This document shows positions 57,014 to 64,000 of a stretch of DNA of 64,000 nucleotides, piece by piece. Positions within the stretch are counted from its first letter, which is position 1; every line of letters begins with the position of its first letter. Where the stretch lies: positions 177,946,756 through 178,010,755 of the forward strand of contig CM054063.1 of the NCBI GenBank assembly GCA_028641055.1, in the 5' to 3' direction. The notes below the pieces were generated by a model. The model saw nothing but the letters and a program-made list of their open reading frames with translations, was not told the origin of the DNA and ran no database searches. The translations under genes were made by a program, and so were the position numbers. Origin of the DNA: Alopecurus myosuroides. Lineage: Eukaryota; Streptophyta; Magnoliopsida; Poales; Poaceae.

Positions 57014-59754
57014 TGCCTTTATTATTAGGTAAAGATTTCTTTATTAATTTTGGTGCTAAATCTTATTCTTATAAATATGTTTCCTAGAATATATATGGTA
57101 ATGATCCATGATTGTGTTGTGCTTTGTGTGTGTAACTAGCATGTTAGGAATTTGTGGGTAAAAACCATGTTTGTTAGAGTTTTCCTCTCATATAGTTGTT
57201 TCCTAGTATTTAGGGATTAATGTTTGTTATTTGCTTTTTATTTAGGATCACTTGAGTGATTTATTTAGTATTGTTTTTCATGGAAATGCTACTGATATTT
57301 TGACATATTATCCTTGTTTGCATGATTTTAGAAGCTCTAGATAATTTTTGACATGCAATGCTAGTTTTAGGTGTTTTCTGCCATGTTTGTCATTTGTGTG
57401 TTTATTAATGATTAATTGTTTAGATTGTTATTTTTATATTACTAGCATGCCCAGGTGTTGTTTTCTCTTTTATATGGAGTCTATATTATATGTATAACAT
57501 GTTATAATAAACCTTGGTTGGTGATCTATTATGGTTATGCATGTCTAAATACTCACTTTGCATTTCTAGTTTTAGTACTTGTTTTGATCCTTGTTATTTT
57601 CATGCTTTGGGTGATGTCATGGCATGATTAATAGAGTTTTGTCTCTGATATTATGTTGCTTATCCTCTGGTTATATTATTTCTCCATGTATAGAAAAGCA
57701 TGTGTTACTATAAGCTTGTAGTATTGCTTGTTATTATTTCCCTATGCATGTGTATGTGTTCCTGGGTTATTTTCTTGTTGTTTTCTTCATCCTCATGAAT
57801 GACCAGAGAATAATTTAACCTTATATGGACATGATATGAGAGTGGAACACCCACTGAACTCATGCCCATTTGGTTGAAGATCAATAACATATTTTCATGT
57901 GATATTCCCTGGTATTGTGTGTGCATGTTTTGCTTGATGGTGTGTACCCTAATACTATTAGTTTTAGTTAAATTTTTTTGTGAATTGCTTGCCGTATGAT
58001 TACTTTGTTAGCAAGTTCTTGCCTTTTTTTGGTTCCAATTGAGTGTTTTCCTTTTTATTTTACGGTGTTAGATAATGAAGATGGTATTATTATCGGAGAG
58101 GTTTATTGCAACTCTTGTTTATTTCAAGAGCAAGACCAAAACCAGTGCCAAGGCAAGCCAATCTAAATGATTGCTTGTTGTTTACTTATTATTATCTATA
58201 ATGCATGTTTTACTTATAAAGTTTTACAAAAGTTTGATTCAGAAACTATTTTTTTAAGTGGACTATACCACTATCTATATTATGAATCTAATATGCTATA
58301 GCCACTTTATAATCTTGTTGTTACCAAGCCCTTTAGTCATTTTAATCACACCACTTAATTTACTTAAGTCCCTTAGTGGACATTTTAACTTGATGTTTTG
58401 GAAAACAAAAGCTTCGAAAAACCCCGAGGAAAGGTGGGACCTTGTCCGAGGGAGGTATGTGAAGGAGGAATGTTTTCAACTTGTTTTCCAAAATGACACA
58501 TAACCTAGTATTCGCCGGACAACCAATACGTGTTGCCACATTAACTCAATATGGGCAGGAGGTCTAACTAAAAGCTTTCTGATGTTAGTCCGTGTCTACC
58601 TCAAGGAGCTATAGGGGTTAGAGCCCCCTGAACCGAATTGTTGCCAGAACGGAATAATGAAACATTCAAAGTGTGGGATTAAGTTCGCCACCGGTTGCAA
58701 CAGTTGGGTCTCCTTTCATGGCGGTGTGTTGTCAAGGGAAACCAGATCGATACGGATGACTCACTAGGTGTCAGGGAGAACAAACCCAGTTGAAGAGGTA
58801 GTCATTTACTAGCACATGCATAGTGTATAGATAGGACCGGTTATCTAATGTTCGCATACTGTCGCGGACAATCCGTGGTTGTTCACGGCGGATGGACTGG
58901 ATCTTGTGGAATGTGTACACCTCTGCAGAGTAAAACTATTCAGAATAGCCGAGTCCCCGGATATGGACAGTTGAATGGCCATGCAGCTAATATTGTGTCA
59001 ATTTTTTCAAAATCTAGAAAAGTATTTTGGAGTTGTACTTGGGAGGTACTCGGAAAGGGAAATGTTTGTACCTTTGAGGTACCGGAAAATGATGATCTTG
59101 AAGATGTGATCTTCTAAGAAGTTTTGAAAATAAAACTTTCTTTTATTTAGAATGCTTTATCAAAACCGTGTGGACATGCAATATCTACAAGAGAAACTAA
59201 ATATCTTTGAAGTATCTTCTTCAACAAGAAAATCTAAAACTTGATCAACCTTGATGGATCTTTAATTCATCATGGCTAGTTGAACCTTAATTATAGCCTT
59301 CCTACCACCTTTATATATGCATACTTGCATGATTTAGCTTTCGTTTGGGGTGACTTGCGAGTACAATCCAATGTACTCATATTTATTTCGTCCCTGGCTA
59401 TTTACTTGGCCAGACTTTGAGGAGCACTCCGGAGAACCTTACGAAGATGGTGTCGTTGACGACTATGCGAACTAGGAACGTCTCCCAGTCAGAAGGCTGT
59501 AGGTAGTCAAGCAATGACTTGGGCTTTACCACGAGTTTATTTTTAAGACTCCCGTTGTTTAGTGTGTTTCCTGGCCTGTGTGCAGTTGTTTTCGACTGAG
59601 TCTTGTGACCAGTTGTGTAAGACGTGTATTCGTAGTGGATGATTTAATCTGCAATGCCAACTTGAGTATGTTGTTCACGACTAACTGATCATGGGATCGT
59701 GAATGTTTGCATACTGGAGGTCTCGGACTGCTAGTCCGGGGTCCCCACACATGT

Positions 59755-59829
59755 CCGGAGCCCACCTAAGAGAGCACCATTGGGGGGTGCTGGACACATA
59801 TTAAATGGGTGTAGGTGGAGAAGCTCTAA
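59755..59829. other. Harbinger-type 3-prime end
   Basis: Ends GGTGGAGAAGCTC followed by TAA. The complement (GAGCTTCTCCACC) is the Tourist/Harbinger terminal style GAGCATCTCCA. Probably the end of the element carrying the transposase pseudogene. Confidence 0.45.
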
Positions 59830-60433
59830 ATTGTATCAAATATTATTTCTAGTCTAAGGATTTAACGGCTAACATTTTGTTTTAAAGTAGACTCGACTTT
59901 TCTTTCAGAGTGAGAGGAAGGAAGATTCCGCCACAAAGAATGAGAATCCAAACTCCTCTGCTTAAGTGCATGCCAGATGCAACGTCTCCATTTGTTCCCA
60001 AAGTGTACGCAATTTAAGTACTAACTGTTTTAGGACATCTCTTGTCGATCCTTCAAAAATGTTAGAGCTTTACTCCTCTAACACGCACTTAGCTGGACCC
60101 TTAAAACGGTTAGAGGATAAAAATTATAAGAGTTTCCCTCAAAAGGAGGCCCAAGTCTCTAAAATATACTCCACTGGTGCATCCGAGAGAAAAATAAATC
60201 GGGTCGCCCTTGTCTCCAGTGTGAGCCGCGCTACTTCCCACCATTGTTGCCCAATTTCCTCGCCGCTCTCCCTCAGCCCCGCCGCCAACTCTCACCGGCG
60301 TGACACCCCTAGTATCGACCATCGTGGTGCCTCCGGCGCCAAGAAATAGGTTGGGGCCAAAAGCTTGGTGTGAAACGTCGACACACCAGCCTCCAAGGTC
60401 GGCAAGGGAAGTGGCAAGGCTGCAGCAGCCACA

Positions 60434-61160
60434 ATGATGATAGGTATCCCTTCTGTCGCCCCGGCCAGCGCCAAGAGGGTGAGAAAGCCGACAGAGGACA
60501 TGAATAAAAAAAGGAAGACAGTGATGGCAAGTCTTCCTCGTCCAGAGGCTCGTACCCCGTCTCCGACCAACCCCACGTCTCTCCTTCTAGTCCGTATGGC
60601 TTCCGTAGCCGCTGCTGGTCAGCATGACCACCAAGTGCTCGATCAAACTCCCGAGAGGTATGACTTTTTAGTAATTTCCTTTCAGTCGATTAATTCATGA
60701 TGGCATATAGTGGTAAACTGTTTTCTTGTTGAATGTATTGAGGCGATCGAATTCAAGAATCAATTGGATCATTCGCACACCCTTGGCCTCGAGGAGCTCA
60801 ACTATGATATAATGGATATGCCAAAGGTGGCCTAGGTGGAGGGGGATGTGGCCAAAGATACTCAAGTGGAGGAGTTCGTTGATCCCGTTGGAACCTATGA
60901 ACCACACAGAAGCACCAAGATATGCCGGACAAAAAATTATCGCGTCGGAGAAGATATTGATTTGTGCCATACTTGGTTGAATGTTTCTCTTGATGCCATG
61001 GTTGGCACATGTAAAAACAAGGATAGGATTTGGGGTAGGATTCAGTAGTACTATTACAACACCTTCCTAGACCCATCAAACCCAACTCAAGGCTCTCTTG
61101 GTCATCGTTGTGGCACTATCCAAGAGCAATGCAACCAGTGGTCTAGTTATTTGAATTCGT
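60434..61160 (+). pseudogene. Harbinger ORF1 (trihelix/Myb-like) remnant
   Basis: N-terminal basic and low-complexity region at 60434-60660, then an acidic linker, then a DNA-binding-type segment in two frames: KNYRVGEDIDLCHTWLNVSL, DAMVGTCKNKDRIWGRIQ, a stop at 61048, and DPSNPTQGSLGHRCGTIQ, EQCNQWSSYLNSW. This matches the trihelix/SANT part of Harbinger ORF1 proteins, which assist the transposase. The NAM-associated C-terminal part is absent; the sequence runs straight into a minisatellite. The ATG and an apparent intron near 60660-60740 are uncertain. The 59830-60433 sequence upstream has no other gene. Confidence 0.65.
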
Positions 61161-62666
61161 GGAGGATAACTATATAATAAGCACATGGATAACTCTACCA
61201 AATACCGGGTGGGTAACTCCATCATTGTAAGGTGGGTAACTCCGTACTTTCTATGTGGCTAACTTCATCACTACTGGATGGGTAACTCTATCAGTATTGA
61301 GTGGGTAACTTTATCAGTATTAGGTTGGTAAGTTTATCAGTAATAGGTTGATAACTTTTTTAGTACTCGATGCGTAACCCCATCAGTATTGGATGGTAAC
61401 TTTATCAGTACTATGTTGGCAACTTTATCAGTACGTTATGGTTAACTCCGGCAATAAAGATGGGTAACTATTACCGATAAAGTAGGGTAACTAAAATCAA
61501 TTTCGTGGTGGATAATTATATCATTAGCACATGGTTAACTCTATTTACTACTAGATGGATAACTATATCAGTATAATATGGATAATTTTATCAGTAATAG
61601 ATTTTAGCTCTATAAAGAATTGAGTGGGTAACTTTATCAATACTAGGTTGCCAACTTTATCACTATTGGGTGGGTATCTTTATCAATAATAGGTTGGTAA
61701 CTTTATCAATTCTATGTGGATAACTTTATAAGTACTAGGTTGGTAACTTTATCAGTAATAGGTTGATAACTTTATAAGTACTAGTGGGTAACGTTATCAG
61801 TACTAGATTAGTAACTTTATTAGTAATATGTTGGTAACTTTATCAGTACATGTTGGGTAACTTTATCAGTATTTGGTTGGTAACTTTATTAGTGCTCCAT
61901 GGGTAACTTTATCTAGGTTGGTAACTCTATAACTAGTGGTGCGTAACTTTATTAGTACTAGGCTTGTAACTTTATCAGTAATAGATTGATAACTTTATAA
62001 GTACTGGTGGGTAACTTTATTATTACTAGGCGATAACTTTATCAGTGATTGGTGGTACCTTTATCAGTAATATGTTATTAACTTTATTAGTACATGGTGG
62101 GTAACTTTATCATTATTTGGTGGAAAATTTATCAGTGATCAGTGGGTAACTTTATCAGTAATAGGTTGATAACTTTATAATTTATCACTAATAGGTTGGT
62201 AACTCTATAACTAGTGGTGGGTAACTTTATTAGTATTAGGCTGGTAACTTTATCAGAAATAGGTTGATTAGTTTATAAGTACTAGTGGGTACCTTTATTA
62301 GTATTAGGTTGGCAACGTTATCAGTGATCGGTGGTAACTTTATCAGTACATGGTGGGTAACTTTATCAGTATTTGGTTGGTAAATTTGTGAGTGATCGGT
62401 GGGTATTTTATCAGTAATAGGTTGGTAACTTTATCAATAATAGGTTAGTAACTCTAGAAGTGATGGTAGGTAACTTTATTAGTAATAGGTTGATAACTTT
62501 ATCAGTAATAGGTTGGTAACTTTATAAGTAGTGGTGGGTAAATTTATTAGTACTATGTTGGTAACTTTATCAGTGATAGGTGGTAAGTTTATCGTAATAT
62601 GTTGGTAGCTTTATCAGTACATGGTGGGTAACTTTGTCAGTATTTGGTTGATAACTTTATCAATAT
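61161..62666 (+). repeat. Minisatellite, about 22-23-bp unit
   Basis: About 1.5 kb of GGTTGGTAACTTTATCAGTA-type units, some shortened (GGGTAACTTTATCAGTATT), roughly 60-70 copies by estimate. The first copies (61161-61260) are the most diverged, suggesting a spread from the middle. No reading frame. Confidence 0.9.
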
Positions 62667-62751
62667 CACATAACAACTCATTTAGACGTGAGGTTGGCTG
62701 GCTGGTCTATGTCCCTACGTGTGAGCTGAGGGAGCCATGGGCTCCTTAGAG

Positions 62752-62769
62752 CATCTCCAACAGGCACCC
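62752..62769. other. Tourist/Harbinger left terminus, interrupted
   Basis: TTA followed by GAGCATCTCCAACAGGCAC, the usual start of grass Tourist MITEs, cut after 18 bp by the next LTR. The remaining part would lie beyond the window. Confidence 0.45.
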
Positions 62770-64000
62770 TGATACGTCATAAACGTATCCTTAATTTTTG
62801 TTGTTCCATGTTGTTTTCTTATTGTTCCCACATGCTTGATATACACTTTATGTCATTTTTATCGATTTTCGGGACTAACCTATTCACAAGATGCCACAGA
62901 GACAGTTCTTTGTTTTCTGTTGTTTTTAGTTTCAGAAAAGTTGTTCTGGAAATATTCTCGGAATTGAAAAATTCGAAGCCCAGAAGTCTTAGAACTCCCG
63001 AAGGTTCCACAGAGTCCTGAAGAGACCCGGTGGGGGGGGCTTAGGGGGCCACACCATAGGGAGGCGCGCCCCTGGCCACGCCATGGGGTGGTGTGGGCCC
63101 CCTAGCCTCCACCGCCTTTGCTCCTTCGCTTATTTATACCCCCCGAGACGTAAACCCTAGAGATATACCACTTAGTCCCGAAAAACACCCGAGGCCACCG
63201 TCATCGTCATCCCGAGATCGGTAGGGTTCTGGAGCTCTCCCCGGCACCCTGCCGGGAGGGGAATTCATCACCGAAGGGGTCTACACCACCATGCCCCCCT
63301 CCGAAGTGATGCGTGAGTAGTTCACCCCTGGAGTACGGGTCCATAGCGGTAGCTAGCTGGTTGTTCTCTCTACTTTGTACCTAATGTTTAGATCTTGCGA
63401 GCTGCCTAACATGATCAAGATCATGTTTATGTAATGCTACATGTTGTGTTTCCTGGGATCCGATGAATGTTGAATGCTATGTCTTCTGATTATCAATCTA
63501 TCATGTTATCTTCATGCATATGTTATTTATGATATTGCATGCTCTCCGTTATTAGTAGATGCTCTGGCCAAGTAGATGCTAGTAACTCCAAGAGGGAGTA
63601 TTTATGCTCGATAGTGGGTCATGCCTCCTTTGCATCTATGCTCGAGTGACAGAAACATGACGGATGGAGGATGTGATGTTGCCGTTAGGGAGAAAACAAC
63701 GGTATTTACCTAGTTTACATTGTTTACATTACACACTTTGCTTACGGCGATAATCTGTTGCTAGCAACTTAATACCCAACGTTTGTTCGGATGATATTCG
63801 GAGGGTGGATTATTAGGCATAGATGCAGTTGGATGACGGTCTATGTATTTTGTTTTAATGCCCGCATGAATCACATAGTAATCTTTATGTCTTGCATATG
63901 CACTACGGTGCAGCCTTCATTTCTGTCAATTGCCCAGTTGTAGTATGTTCACCACACATGTTATTTATCTTTCACGGAGAGACACCACTAGTGAACTATG
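62770..64000 (+). mobile_element. LTR of the TGATACGTC family, cut by the window edge
   Basis: Begins TGATACGTCATAAACG and follows the element C LTR over its whole length to the window end, where it matches about 41651 and 46734. TATTTATACC near 63130 is a TATA-like box. Whether this is a solo LTR or the 5-prime LTR of a full element cannot be seen. Confidence 0.85.

Larger units (their letters stand above)
50069..59749. mobile_element. Large TG...CA unit with CATGT duplications (solo LTR or decayed LTR element)
   Basis: Starts TGTAACATCCCAAATTTTGG and ends CGGGGTCCCCACA, with perfect CATGT on both sides (50064-50068 and 59750-59754). Removing the two insertions described separately leaves about 6.0 kb, very long for one LTR. 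No gag or pol is seen, and I found no second copy of the start or end inside. Parts: AT-rich 50069-51763, GC-rich 52729-53690 of unknown origin, AT-rich 53690-54345 and 57028-59749. Confidence 0.6.

Noticed and set aside
61161..62666. Regular repeats resembling a CRISPR array
   Set aside because: No constant repeat separated by unique spacers; the whole unit repeats, and the genome is plant nuclear.

Overview
This window is nuclear DNA of a grass (Poaceae, most likely a cool-season Pooideae cereal or forage grass). One host gene of about 2.6 kb, with nine GT-AG introns, sits in transposon-dense DNA. The transposons are Stowaway and Tourist/Harbinger MITEs, Tat-type Ty3/gypsy elements, a plant LINE, and several copies of an LTR starting TGATACGTC, a type abundant in Triticeae and relatives. 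The species cannot be named from sequence alone. No rRNA, tRNA or CRISPR feature was seen.

Layout. 1-2042: Stowaway MITEs, then a GC-rich block with degenerate TAGCA repeats. 2043-14850: gypsy element A, minus-strand, with 493-bp LTRs and CCCTG target duplications; gag, PR, RT, RNase H and INT read leftward, and an intron-containing gene related to the 'putative gypsy type transposon' family reads the other way at 3.8-7.7 kb. 14856-21521 and 34344-about 35011: one LINE, split at codon level by gypsy element B. 21522-34338: element B, plus-strand, 555-bp LTRs, GTCGC duplications, again with an antisense five-exon gene (29572-32262, minus). Its right LTR carries a 976-bp Harbinger-type element (TAA duplication) holding a fragment of the NAM-associated C-terminal domain. 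35291-37878: a complete ten-exon gene for plastid indole-3-glycerol phosphate synthase (tryptophan pathway), with a Stowaway MITE in intron 2. 38.1-40.0 kb: hairpins, a 317-bp foldback MITE and a GC-rich block with a LINE-like tail. 40032-47906: probable old solo LTR split by element C (40729-47145), a non-autonomous gypsy with AGGGC duplications. 48.7-49.8 kb: Harbinger transposase pseudogene. 50069-59749: TG...CA unit with CATGT duplications, itself holding a minus-strand solo LTR and a 2.7-kb element. 60.4-61.2 kb: Harbinger ORF1 (trihelix/Myb-like) remnant running into a 1.5-kb minisatellite. 62770-64000: another TGATACGTC LTR, cut by the window edge.

How it fits together. IGPS is the only gene with a clear cellular role; the LINE tail ends only about 155 bp upstream of its TATA box. 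The rest is a nested record of insertions: LINE first, then A (about 13 LTR mismatches in 493, counted by eye) and B (about 6 in 555), then the Harbinger derivative in B.

The most unusual content is in A and B. Both carry spliced antisense genes with their own TATA-like boxes. Both share an in-frame TAG at the same place between PR and RT. Both have arginine/serine-rich Gag segments and extra polypurine-tract-like sequences inside the antisense gene region. In A some of these tracts sit in a repeated hairpin module, and two tandem hairpin arrays show paired compensatory changes.
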